From Sipunculus nudus (Eukaryota > Annelida > Sipuncula > Golfingiida > Sipunculidae), in contig CM049318.1 of assembly GCA_026874595.1 (NCBI GenBank), positions 8,224,741-8,288,740 on the forward strand: 64,000 bases of DNA, read 5' to 3'. The notes beneath the pieces were generated by a model that saw only the letters and a program-made list of their open reading frames with translations, searched no databases and had not been told where the DNA came from. Both the position numbers and the translations under genes were made by a program. Of this stretch, positions 21,715 through 31,647 are shown piece after piece; position 1 is the first letter of the stretch; every line of letters begins with the position of its first letter.

Positions 21715-23238
21715 ATGGCATATAGTCGTCACCAGCTTGGTCTGCCTGGGCGCTGGGGATCTCGTCAACGTCCTTGCAAGCATTGTAAAACACATTTAGC
21801 CAAGTATCCTCAAAACGATTACAGTTTTTCTGCTTGGTACGGACACTCGTGCAACTGTCCACGAGGTGGGTGTAATTCCAAGCTGTTCTCTTTACTGTGT
21901 GACGTGTCGGAATTTCATGATGATCATTTCCGCTGCCGCAGAGATGAGTCTTTAGAAGATTTAATCTGGGCCTACCGCACTTCCGTGCTGGAATTCAGTG
22001 ACTGTGACGTGTTTTACGAAAGGAATTTTCACTACGTTCCCAAAGTGCCTGCAGATAGAAAGAAACGGATCGTTGAAACCCGCAGTACTCCCATCCATGT
22101 GACACCGGCTGATACATTGAATTATCCCAGTATATACCAACATAAAATCTGGGAAGATAAATTCCAGGTAACAAATATCCACGCCCGAAATCGTGAAGTC
22201 GGCTTCAGTAAAACACCGGAAAGTTGTCACGTGATACCCATGACATTGACTTTAGTGATGCAATGAAAAAATACGAAAGCCGGTACCGCCTCCTGGATAA
22301 ACATTGCTGTGCTAAAAAATGCCGGGTCTACATGATGCACGCCTACATGCATATGGGCAAAGTGAAAGACGCAGTTAACGAACAAGATAAACAACAAGGA
22401 AACACATTCACCGCCATATCTTTCATTTTCCAAGTTGGACTGTAAAAAAATTCTGCCCTACGGAATATCACTTGTGTTCTCGGAAAAGTGAAGATAATTT
22501 TTGCGGGGTGGTCACAGACTATATTACGCTCGAGAAAACACCGTTCAAGAAATATCTGATGGGGCACGTGATTCGCAATCATTTACGTATGGCTAACGTT
22601 TACACTTACCAAGGCCACCTCAACGAAAATAAAACTGTGGAGATAATTAAACACCTGGCAGTACATTCATTGGGCCCTGATCTTACTGTTACCAAGGGAA
22701 CTATCACTTCCGGTAAAAAAAGTGATATAAAAGCAGAATGCGAACTTTGTATTTTTCACTTCTTCCCCGACCGGAGAATTGGATGTCCACAAATTTGATG
22801 AAAATAATGCTACCGCCCGGAACTGTGCCTGCCACCATCCCGTTTCCACAAACCCAACTGGAAGAAGGGGAGTTACCCCGTCCCGATCACGGAATGGGGG
22901 CCGCAGAACATGAACCCGCACCAGATGTGGTAGAAATGGCAAACAGCATCAACGAATTCCTCGCTAGCCTGGGGCCGCCACCCACCATAGAGCAAACGGG
23001 GTCCACCCCACCTACACCTCCAGAAAAATAGAAAAAACGTAAACGTCCTGTTCCCGAGAAGAAAGAACCATCAAAACGGATCAAACGCCAGCAAGTTGTT
23101 CCTGATGATGATGAAGATGCCAGAAAGAAAGAAGAAAAGAAAATCATCAGCAAACTTGAACTTTATTTCAATCAGATTGAAACAAACATCAGTCTTATCA
23201 AAGAACTTTTAGTTAAGCTGCAAACCTATAAACATTAA
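21715..23238 (+). pseudogene. Virus-like gene with Cys/His-rich N-terminus and basic coiled C-terminus
   Basis: About 508 codons from ATG 21715 (context ACCATGG). Residues 21-74 hold C21, C24, H44, C46, C48, C53, C62, H68 and C74, likely zinc ligands. The middle is a mixed region with more Cys/His pairs (about 22300-22560). The last 180 residues are Pro/Glu-rich, then carry KKRKRP and KRIKR-type basic clusters that resemble nuclear signals, then an acidic DDDED run, and finally a Leu/Ile helix likely to form a coiled coil. Frames change near 22250, 22450 and 22740, and there is a TAG at 23029-23031. I do not recognise the family. A nuclear, nucleic-acid-binding role is plausible but unproven. 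Confidence 0.45.
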
Positions 23239-24448
23239 GCGTTTCATATGTTTGTATTGAATTAAAGTTTTGTATTTGGGTGATACCATGCCTTTTTTTC
23301 TTTCTTTATGACGTGTGGGATATGTATAGGTGCGTGTATGTTTGAAAGGACCCCAACCCCCCGCCAACTCCACTAAAGTTTTCGCCCACCGTTAAACACC
23401 ATCCGGTCAACCGCCACGGGGCCCCCACCCCTCCCAACCCCACTCGGGGTAAAGTCAACATTTTGTCCTCCCAGGTAGCCCACTTATTCAGGACTGTTTT
23501 GGCACTTATTACGAACTCTACCCTGTAAGGCACTTATTACGAATTTTGGCACTTATTGCGAATTTTTTGTCACTTATTACGAACTCTACCAAGTATGTCA
23601 CTTTTTACGAATTTTGTCACTTATTACGAATTTTTAGTTACTTATTACGAACTCTACCAAGTATGGCACTTTTTACGAATGTTGTCACTTATTACGAACT
23701 TTGTCACTTACTATTTATAGCACTACTTGCACCCATTTTGCTTTGCCCTCCAACCTTTTCTCTGCACACAACATCCATGAGTGCATCTGTTTTCACACAT
23801 AATCCACAATGTTGGGATCCACTTTACCAGTGGCCTGAATCTTTGCACGATTGCATCTCTTGGTTAGCTTAATGTAATACACAAAACTACTCACGTCATC
23901 TACATCCATTTACCATAGCATGCATCTCTTTGTCTGCTTTGAGCTAAAATCACTCTTAAATCACTAGAGCATGGTTTCACTTGTATCAGTCTGAAATATT
24001 TGCACGTCCATACATTTTTGCAGAGAATTCTCGTTCAATGTTTCACATATCACCCTGAAATTATTCACAAGTATAGATCTTGCATACCTCTTTGCAACAT
24101 AAACTGCTTACTTCACCTGCAGCCTTTTTGCACAGTGTCCATCTGTTTGTCTGCCTTCTGCTAAAATATTTTCATATCTATGTGGTGACTGAATAATCAG
24201 CAAGTAATTTTCCATCTGCATACATTTTGTATAGAATTCTTGTTTAAATGATAGTTCGCGTGGTCCCACCTACAATCATGTTTGTAGTGCAGACATGCAT
24301 GTTAATAACTGAAAACTGCTTTTACCTATCAGCTGAAATATTGCACATGTATAAATTTTACTTAGCTCTGTATAATACATAAATTGATGATCTTATGTCC
24401 ACCTTTATTTCTATGCTGTCCATCTTTTTATCTGTCTTAAAAAAACAA
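23239..24448. other. Non-coding flank of the virus-like element
   Basis: No gene seen. Positions 23345-23480 are rich in C on the plus strand. Positions 23487-23705 form a tandem array (separate entry). From 23760 to 24430 there are degenerate repeats around words such as 'catctgtttgtctgc' and 'gctaaaat'. The right end of the viral element should lie here, but I cannot recognise a terminal inverted repeat. Confidence 0.5.
23487..23705. repeat. Tandem array of CACTTATTACGAA units
   Basis: About ten imperfect copies of a 17-30 bp unit with core CACTT(A/T)TTACGAA, alternating short ('ttttgt') and longer ('ctctaccaagtatg') spacers. It lies about 250 bp after the last viral gene. Confidence 0.75.
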
Positions 24449-25214
24449 GGGACCCATGGGTCACGGCGCTCAGCTGTTATATATGATAAACAATATGATT
24501 TTTTAATGAGGCACATGCTGGTTTTGTGTAGTAATAAATATAAGCTTTATTATGAGTTGTTGGTGTTTAGCTTATGTATGATTTTGATAGTATCTTTGGA
24601 GACATTGAAGAGGATTGATTTCATTTATTTTATTAACAAATGGAGTGCTACTGTCACACAGATTTCGACTTGGCAATATAACTTATAAGCAGCACGTATA
24701 ATAAAAGTTTAACTATTTATTAAAATTTAATAAAAAATATTGTGCCAATATAATTTTTATTAAAAAAATACTAAGTAAATCATGATTTTTTAAAATAATA
24801 TATAACTGAAATGATTTATAAAATAATATTATAGAATATATTCATGAATGCATTAATAAATACATTTTGAAAGTATCTGCACTGGTATTCAAATACTTTC
24901 ATTTTTACCTGAATTCCCATTCTTATGTAATAAAATTTTTAATGCAGTACATTTTCATATTCGTATTCAAATACATTTGCAAAGCATTTGCACCATGTCT
25001 AGTATTTATTCAGTTTTAGCCAAACAATGATGTTGAGAATCCAGAATATACAAAATTCACAAATTTAAATAATGATCATAAGTACCTGGTTTTATGGCTT
25101 TTATTTGTATTAAAAAAAATAAATGTAATATATTCACTTTGGACTACTCTCACATCAATCTACACACTAGACACAGTAGGAATCTAGATTAATATTATCA
25201 ACTGCATCTTTGTC
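24449..25214 (+). repeat. Family C HINE-like repeat, 5' part
   Basis: Begins GGGACCCATGGGTC then CGGCGCTCAGCTG and follows the 6364-7130 sequence. It ends abruptly at about 25214 in 'catctttgtc', where a minisatellite begins. The 3' hairpin end is missing. Confidence 0.7.
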
Positions 25215-25560
25215 ATATATGTATATATCTAATGTAGATGGCAGCACAAGCAACACAACCAGCACAGCCTCTCCTCTATTATATGTATATATCTCCCAGA
25301 ACAATTTATATGTATATATCTCATGTAGATGGCAGCACAAGCAACACAACCAGCACAAACAGCACAGCCTCTCCTCTATTATATGTATATATTTCCAAGA
25401 ACAATTTATATGTATATATCTCATGTAGATGGCAGCATAAGCAACACAACCAGCACAGCCTCTCCTCTATTATATGTATATATCTCCCAGAACAATTTAT
25501 TTGTATATATCTCATGTAGATGGCAGCAAAAGCAACACAACCAGCACAGCCTCTCCAATC
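25215..25560. repeat. 91-bp minisatellite, four copies
   Basis: Units start with GTAGATGGCAGC at 25234, 25325, 25425 and 25516. The second unit has a 9-bp extra step. Reading frames on both strands are products of the repeat. Confidence 0.85.
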
Positions 25561-25849
25561 AACAGGAGAGAAACATGTACCTTGTTTAGTCACAATATAT
25601 AAATATAACTAGATGTCAGCGAACATAATCCCCCATAACAGCCAATGTATTAAGGAAGATGTATACCAAATATGAGAGGCAAACCTGTAAGCAATCTCAT
25701 TAGTAAAACATGTACATTGGTTGGTCATAATATATAAATATTACTAGATGAGAATGTTTATAAATCATAAGCCACCTAAAATTTAGGTGGTATTTAATGT
25801 ATAAACACAAAAATTTAATATTCATGGGTGACATGTATCATGTAAATCA
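25561..25849. other. No feature seen
   Basis: AT-rich sequence. The phrase 'gtcacaatatataaatat' at about 25598 recurs in variant form at about 25724 ('gtcataatatataaatat'), so it may be an old duplication. No coding signal. Confidence 0.5.
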
Positions 25850-25996
25850 TGTATATCATTAATTGAGTACAGGGGATTTAACTTCATAAGAAATAATTTT
25901 TGGTTGACTGTAATGATTTATATTGTCCACATTTGCAGATTATGTAAATCAAGATGATAACATATATAGAAAAATGTGTTCTTATTTGTTCAACAG

Positions 25997-26110
25997 GTAT
26001 CTGAGCCCCAGTCTGTGGAGCGCAGTGTATCGGACAATGCCTCCAGTACTGACAGCAGTGACATCAGTGCACCACAGGAGAATCAGAAACACCGCAAGAA
26101 ATCGAAAAAG
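25997..26110 (+). CDS. Exon candidate, Ser/Asp-rich then basic, copy 1
   Basis: 114 bp flanked by 'ttgttcaacag' and 'gtaagatt', a good splice acceptor and donor. It encodes 38 residues with both ends in the same phase: an acidic, Ser-rich part ('NASSTDSSDISAP') and a Lys/Arg end ('HRKKSKK'). It could add a disordered acidic/basic linker to a nuclear protein. The PHD exon at 31084 is on the same strand and could belong to the same gene. No homologue recognised. Confidence 0.5.
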
Positions 26111-26344
26111 GTAAGATTCTAGATGAATGTTTGTCTCTTTACCACACAACACCCGATATCATCATTTCGTTACTGTGCACCATAAATGTATATCATTAAT
26201 TGGAGTACAGGGGATTTAACTTCTCGAGTCGGAAAAAAAAATGATTTTTGGTTGACTGTAATGATTTATATTGTCCACAGTTGCAGATTATGTAAATCAA
26301 GATGATAGCATATATAGAAAAATGTGTTCTTATTTGTTCAACAG

Positions 26345-26458
26345 GTATCTGAGCCCCGGTCTGTGGAGCGCAGTGTCTCAGACAATGCCTCCAGTACTGA
26401 CAGCAGTGACATCAGTGCACCACAGGAGAATCAGAAACACCGCAAGAAATCGAAAAAG
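26345..26458 (+). CDS. Exon candidate, copy 2
   Basis: Same 114-bp exon with the same splice sites; one clear amino-acid change against copy 1 (Gln to Arg early in the exon). The phase is kept, so copies 1 and 2 could both be used in one transcript. Confidence 0.5.
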
Positions 26459-26690
26459 GTAAGATTCTAAATGAATGTTTGTCTCTTTACCACACAACAC
26501 CTGATATCATCATTTCATTACTGTGCACCATAAATGTATATCATTAATTGGAGTACAGGGGATTTAACTTCTTGAGTCAGAAAAAAATGATTTTTGGTTG
26601 ACTGTAATTATTTATGTTGTCCACATTTGCAGATTATGTAAATCAAGATGATAGCATATATAGAAAAATGTGTTCTTATGTGTTCAACAG

Positions 26691-26805
26691 GTATCTGAGC
26701 CCCAGTCTGTGGAGCGCAGTGTATCGGACAATGCCTCCAGTACTGACAGCAGTGACATCAGTGCACCACAGGAGAATCAGAAACACCGCAAAAAATCAAA
26801 AAAAG
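26691..26805 (+). CDS. Exon candidate, copy 3, one base longer
   Basis: 115 bp because of one extra A in the final A-run before 'ggtaag'. Including it in a transcript would shift the frame relative to copies 1 and 2, so it is either skipped, non-functional, or joined to an exon of different phase. Confidence 0.4.
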
Positions 26806-27130
26806 GTAAGATTCTAAATGAATGTTTGTCTCTTTACCACACAACACCCGATATCATCATTTCATTACTGTGCACCATAAATGTACATTGTATATCATTA
26901 ATTAGAGTACAGTGGATTTAACTTCTCGAGTCGGAAAAAAAAATGATTTTTGGTTGACTGTTATGATTTATATTGTCCACATTTGCAGATCTTTTCATCT
27001 TATTTATATAAAGTTTTAATCAGAGTAACAAATGGTAAATTATGGTGAAATTAGTAATGACATGTTAGAAAAATGTGAAGAATGTCAAATAACCTTCACA
27101 ATATATTTATCAAATATGCTTAATTTCCAG

Positions 27131-27182
27131 GCTACTGATGTGCTCCAGGAGCTGCCTCCTGTTGCATCAAGATCAGTCACAG
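27131..27182 (+). CDS. Short exon candidate
   Basis: 52 bp between 'taatttccag' and 'gtaagatcc'. In frame 0 it encodes 'ATDVLQELPPVASRSVT'. Its phase does not join cleanly with either exon copy 3 or the PHD exon, so another exon may lie between or the model may be wrong. Confidence 0.35.
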
Positions 27183-27721
27183 GTAAGATCCATGGTTTAA
27201 ACTTATTTCTATTGAAACATGTATAAGTACGATCTTTTATTTAAAAATTGGCAGGCCGGGGCTGATAATTTATTATTTTGTTGCCTAATAATAATAATAA
27301 GAAATGCATTTATGGTTACTTTTATTTTTCACAAATTAAAAATGTAAATCTAAACCATTCTCTCATCAGTCAAATCTCCCACCAGTCAACCTGTAATTTT
27401 TTTCAATTTTTGAAACATGCTTTTTCATTTGAGGCTGCCATTACAGAAATTTTCGGGCAGGGAGTATACTTAAAGTGTGCTTCATTAGTGCTTATTTTGT
27501 GCTTTTAAGCAAAATTCAGTCTTGAAAAGTGCTTTAAGTGTGCTTTTTGAGAACTTAGAAATTTTACTGAATGCTGGAACTATGCTTTAAATGTACTTCA
27601 TTTGTACTTTCAATGAACACCACAAACTGTTTAAGTACAAAAACCTACCTATTATGTGCTCCAATAGTACTAAATTTGCGCTTCTCAAACTGCTTCATTC
27701 ATACTTTATCGTCAATACCAA
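27183..27721. other. Intron or intergenic sequence, no gene seen
   Basis: Contains degenerate copies of a 'gtgctttaagtgtgctt'-type unit at about 27470-27700, related to the array at 30122-30820. Confidence 0.5.
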
Positions 27722-29068
27722 ACTAGAATATCAGCAAAAGCTGACAAAAGCCCTCAGCCAAAAGAACAGTGTTTAGAGGTGGTAACAGTAACAAGTACTA
27801 AATATCTGTTCTCACATGGTTGATATCTGTACATATCTCAGTTATAAATTTAAAATGGAGAGGTATGTACCATGATTCATAACAATCCACCAAATGCTTC
27901 CCGAAAAATAAGCTTCTAAGTTTAATTCTATTATAAGCCCTGTGACCTTGAAAAGTAGGTCAAGGTCACCCATGTTCGAACATGAACGAGATTTTTGTCG
28001 ATATACATCTTCACCAAAGAAATGAAATTCCTATTGTGAATCCTTTTTAGAGATATCCCGCTCACAAGGCCAAAGTTGAAAAATCCAAGAAAAATTCAAT
28101 AAAAAATCAGAAATTGCAGGTGGCGCCCCCAAACTTGTGCAGCAGTTACAGACCATCAGTCCCTATGATCATAGTAAGTATTGTGAAAATCCATCCAATG
28201 GTTCCTGAGAAATAAGCTTCCAAATGTATTTTCTATAATCAGCTCTAAAATGTAGAAAAATAGGTCAAGGTCACCCATCTTCGAACTTGACCGAAATTTT
28301 GTCAATATACATATTCTCCGAAAAAATAAAATTCTTACGGTGAATCCTTTTCGAGATATCCCGCTCACAAGCCCAAAGTTGAAAAATCTGATAAAAAATT
28401 CATTAAAAATCAGAAATTGTAGGTGGCGCCACCAAACTTGTATAGCAGGTACAGACTATCAGTCCCAATAACCATAGTAAGTTTTGTGAAAATCCACCAA
28501 ATGGTTCCTGAGTAATAAGCATCTAAGTGTTTTTTCTATAATCAGCTCTAAAACGTAGAAAAATAGGTCAAGGTCACCCATCTTCGAACTTGACCGAGAT
28601 TTTATCAATATACATCTTCTCCGAAAAAATAAAATTCTTACGGTGAATCCTTTTCGAGATATCAAGCCCAAAGTTGAAAAATCCGATAAAAATTCATTAA
28701 AAATCAGAAATTGTAGGTGGCGCCACCAAACTTGTATAGCAGGTACAGACTATCAGTCCCAATAACCATAGTAGGTTTTGTGAAAATCCACCAAATGGTT
28801 CCTGAGTAATAAGCATCTAAGTGTTTTTCTATAATCAGCTCTAAAATGTAGAAAAATAGGTCAAGGTCACCCATCTTCGAACTTGACCGAGATTTTGTCG
28901 ATATACATCTTTACCGAGGAAATAAAATTCTGACGGTGAATCCTTTTCAAGATATCCCGCTCACAAGGTAAAAGTTAACGGATGCCGGACGGACGGCAAG
29001 ACGGACGGACGGACGGACAGCTTGGGTGACGACAATAGCCCATCAGCCTAAGGGCTGAGGGCTCAAAA
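27722..29068 (+). repeat. Family G HINE-like repeat, copy 1
   Basis: AGCCCTCAGCC at 27749-27759 near the left end is the exact inverted complement of GGCTGAGGGCT at 29053-29063. The right end is also a hairpin (29037-29063, AGCC..CAGCC / GGCTG..GGCT) after a GGAC tract (about 28986-29020). The core is about three 300-bp units containing 'aggtcaaggtcacccat' and 'gtggcgcc'. Confidence 0.7.
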
Positions 29069-30121
29069 CTAAAAAGGTCAAAATGTACCTAAAATATGCT
29101 TCATTAGAACTTATTTTGTACTTCCAAAATTTTCCTTTACAAATGAGCAACCGAAATGCATTGTTCTGACATGTAACATATGAGTCCTACTGTGCTTCTT
29201 GATAGAGAATGGAATATGACAAAGTGGGACCATGCTTCCAGTGTGCATCAGAAGTACTTTGAATATGAATAACATACTTGAAAATAAACTCCAAAATCTG
29301 CTAAGTCCAAAACATACCTAAGATATGCTTCATTTGTACTTCCTGTGTGCTTCCAAAATTGTCCTTAAGATATGATCAAGTGAAATGGCGTGTACTGATG
29401 GGTATAATTTTAGGTTCTGTTGTGCTGAAATTGTGCTTTTTGTAAAGAATGGAATATCATAGTTTAGTTTGCACCCTGGTAGAGGGCAGCATATGAAAAG
29501 GTCAAGGCCACGCAGCAACATGTGTACTAAACAGGAGGGAAAACCCTTTCAACTGAAGTGAGTTAAAAATTACTAAGTGAAACACAGATCTTTGTGTTTA
29601 CCATTAGTTTCCAAACATGCCTTGAAACCTAAAGAATTAAGGTATATGATTACTTATTTCCCAATGTGTTAAACTATTAAAAATATAAAAAGAATGAATA
29701 CTTATAAATTCAAATATGGCTTCAAATGACATGGTTGTCACTGTTCAAAATATTGTTTTTTTTCTGTTATAAACAGTGCATAAAATGAAGGATAGCTTCA
29801 ATATGTTAAAGACTTTGATAATTTCAATAGTTAATGCATGCAGTTTGAAAAAAATATATGATGTATAATGCAGGAAATGGTTGCCAAAAATGAAGATGCT
29901 GGGTATTTTGCGAGGTGATAAGCTGTACTGGAAAGCCAGATAACGTACAGTTCAGCCTTCAAAAAACCAGAGTTCATCTTAAATGATGATAATTCTGAAT
30001 AAACTTAATAAAATCTTGCATTCAGTTTGTCCATTTCTTTAGATGAATGTGTTTGTATGCTAAAGATCATGTTTGTAAGTGCTCATAGTTTGTTGATTCT
30101 TGTTGTATCTTGTATGTCTTC
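29069..30121. other. No gene seen
   Basis: AT-rich sequence with degenerate 'tatgcttcatttgtactt' units up to about 29420, then nothing recognisable. Probably intron or intergenic. Confidence 0.5.
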
Positions 30122-30820
30122 AAATGTGCTTCCTATATGATGAAACTACTTCAGGAGTGTTCCAAAAGTGCTGATTCTGTGCTTCCATGAGTGATTCAGC
30201 TGTGCTTTTTATGTGCAGAAACAGTACTTCAGAAGTTCTCAAATTGTGCTTATTCTGTGCTTTCTTGGGTGCTTCACATGTGCTTCTAATGTGCTGAAAT
30301 TGTACTTCAGAACTGCTCCAGTTGTGCTTATTCTGTGCTTCCATTAGTGCTTCAAGTGTGCTTCTAATGTGCTGAAACTGTACTTCAGAAGTGCTCCAAA
30401 TGTGCTTTTTCTGTCTTTTATGAATACTTTTCATGTGCTGAATATGTGCTTAAAAAGTACTCCAAGTATGCTTTTTCTGTGCTTCCATGAATACTTTTCA
30501 TGTGCTGAATATGTGCTTAAAAAGTGCTCCAGATATGCTTTTTCTGTGCTTCCATGAATACTTTTCATGTGCTGAATATGTGCTTCAAAAGTGTCCCAAG
30601 TATGCTTTTTCTGTGCTTCCATGAATACTTCTTATGGGCTGAATATGTGCTCAAAGAGTGCTCCAGGTATGCTTTTTCTGTGCTTCCATGAGTACTTCTC
30701 ATGTGCTGAAACTGTGCTTCAAAAGTGCTCCAGGTGTGCTTTTTCTGTGGTTCAATGAATACTTCTCAGTGCTGAAAATGTGCTTCAAAAGTGCTCTAAG
30801 TATGCTTTTTCTGTGCTTTT
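30122..30820. repeat. 66-bp minisatellite, about ten copies
   Basis: Units carry 'gtgctttttctgtgcttcca' and a following part with 'ttcatgtgctgaa'. Copies near 30400-30700 are the most alike. Short frames on both strands are by-products. Confidence 0.85.
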
Positions 30821-30829
30821 ATAGTATTG

Positions 30830-31075
30830 GTTAATTTGTATTATGTTGTATTCATGGTAACTCGGACCAAGGTACAAAATATCAATAAATGTAAAAGTTG
30901 ATTAGTATTCTCTTGTATACTTGGCAACTTGGACCAAGGTAAAATATATCAATGAATGTACAAGTTAATCAGTATTCTGCTGTATACTCGTTAAATTGGA
31001 CTAAGGTAAATAATATCAATAAATGTACAAGTTGATTAGTATTCTATTGTATATATTTGGTAACTTGAATTCTTT
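30830..31075. repeat. Tandem repeat of about 67 bp, three to four copies
   Basis: Units contain 'taacttggaccaaggta' and 'aatatcaataaatgtacaag'. It runs up to the splice acceptor of the PHD exon. Confidence 0.75.
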
Positions 31076-31083
31076 TCTTTCAG

Positions 31084-31248
31084 ACTGACAATTGTGGAAA
31101 GTGCAAAGGCGTATACATAAAGAATATTGACGATCCTTGGATCGCATGCGACAAGTGCAATCAATGGTTTCATGCTAGATGCCTGGGGATGTCAATGGCA
31201 AGTTTCAAGAAAATAAAAGACCATTCTTTTTCATGTGATAATTGTTAG
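31084..31248 (+). CDS. PHD-finger exon (terminal)
   Basis: The exon follows 'tctttcag' and reads in phase 0 to a TAG at 31246-31248. It encodes about 54 residues with the PHD pattern C4-H-C3: CxxC at the start, 'ACDKC', 'FHARC' and 'SCDNC' just before the stop. PHD fingers usually bind histone H3 tails, and they also occur at the C-terminus of proteins from mobile elements. The Trp in 'QWFH' is the usual position of a core aromatic. Upstream exons may be those at 25997-27182. It could be a host chromatin gene or part of a transposon-derived gene. Confidence 0.7.
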   Translation, partial: TDNCGKCKGVYIKNIDDPWIACDKCNQWFHARCLGMSMASFKKIKDHSFSCDNC

Positions 31249-31647
31249 GAAATCATTGTGACTTTTTGAATATGGACTAAGAATGATACATATCTATACA
31301 AATTCATTGTTTATATACTATTTACATGTTTTGCTTATGTTGAATAGTGAGCTTGAGATTGGTAACAGGTATGCCCTTATATTTGGTATACACCTTCCTT
31401 TATACATTGGCTTAAAACATTGGCTGCCACCAGTTTTATAAACATTCTTAATTGTCAGATTGAGTCTGGTATCTCTTATAAAAATGAGATAATTTAGCAG
31501 ATTAATCTTGTTTCCTTTAGATGTTTGTACACAAATCTACAGTTAATAATTCAGAGTATGGATACACAACAAATAACACCCAACAATTAATGAGCAGTAG
31601 TATGAAAACAGCAGGATCTGATGTTTGATTGTAGTGTTCAATTGTTT
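31249..31647. other. No gene seen after the PHD exon
   Basis: AT-rich; plausible 3' UTR and intergenic sequence, with no clear AATAAA that I would rely on. Confidence 0.5.

Larger units (their letters stand above)
25850..26990 (+). repeat. Tandem 348-bp duplication carrying an exon
   Basis: Three full copies and one partial copy of a unit that starts near 'gtatatcattaatt' and includes 'ggttgactgtaatgatttat', an intron 3' end, a 114-bp exon and the start of the next intron. The phrase 'ttgactgt' occurs near 25903, 26252, 26597 and 26954. The copies are more than 90% identical by eye, so the expansion is fairly recent. Confidence 0.8.

Noticed and set aside
3582-23238. Active or complete virus
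   Set aside because: Every gene has stops, frameshifts, truncation or insertions and core replication genes are not visible, so this is a decayed genomic copy.
10697-23238. Assignment of the unknown genes to a mollusc herpesvirus
   Set aside because: I see no herpesvirus core gene, and the neighbouring capsid genes fit a Polinton-type element; nothing in the unknown genes supports a herpesvirus.
13668-23238. Introns as the reason for frame changes in the virus-like genes
   Set aside because: Frame changes sit mostly at homopolymer runs or single-base differences between paralogues, without matching splice sites; decay explains them better.
25167-25593. Overlapping frames rich in Cys, Ile and Tyr on both strands
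   Set aside because: Products of the 91-bp minisatellite.
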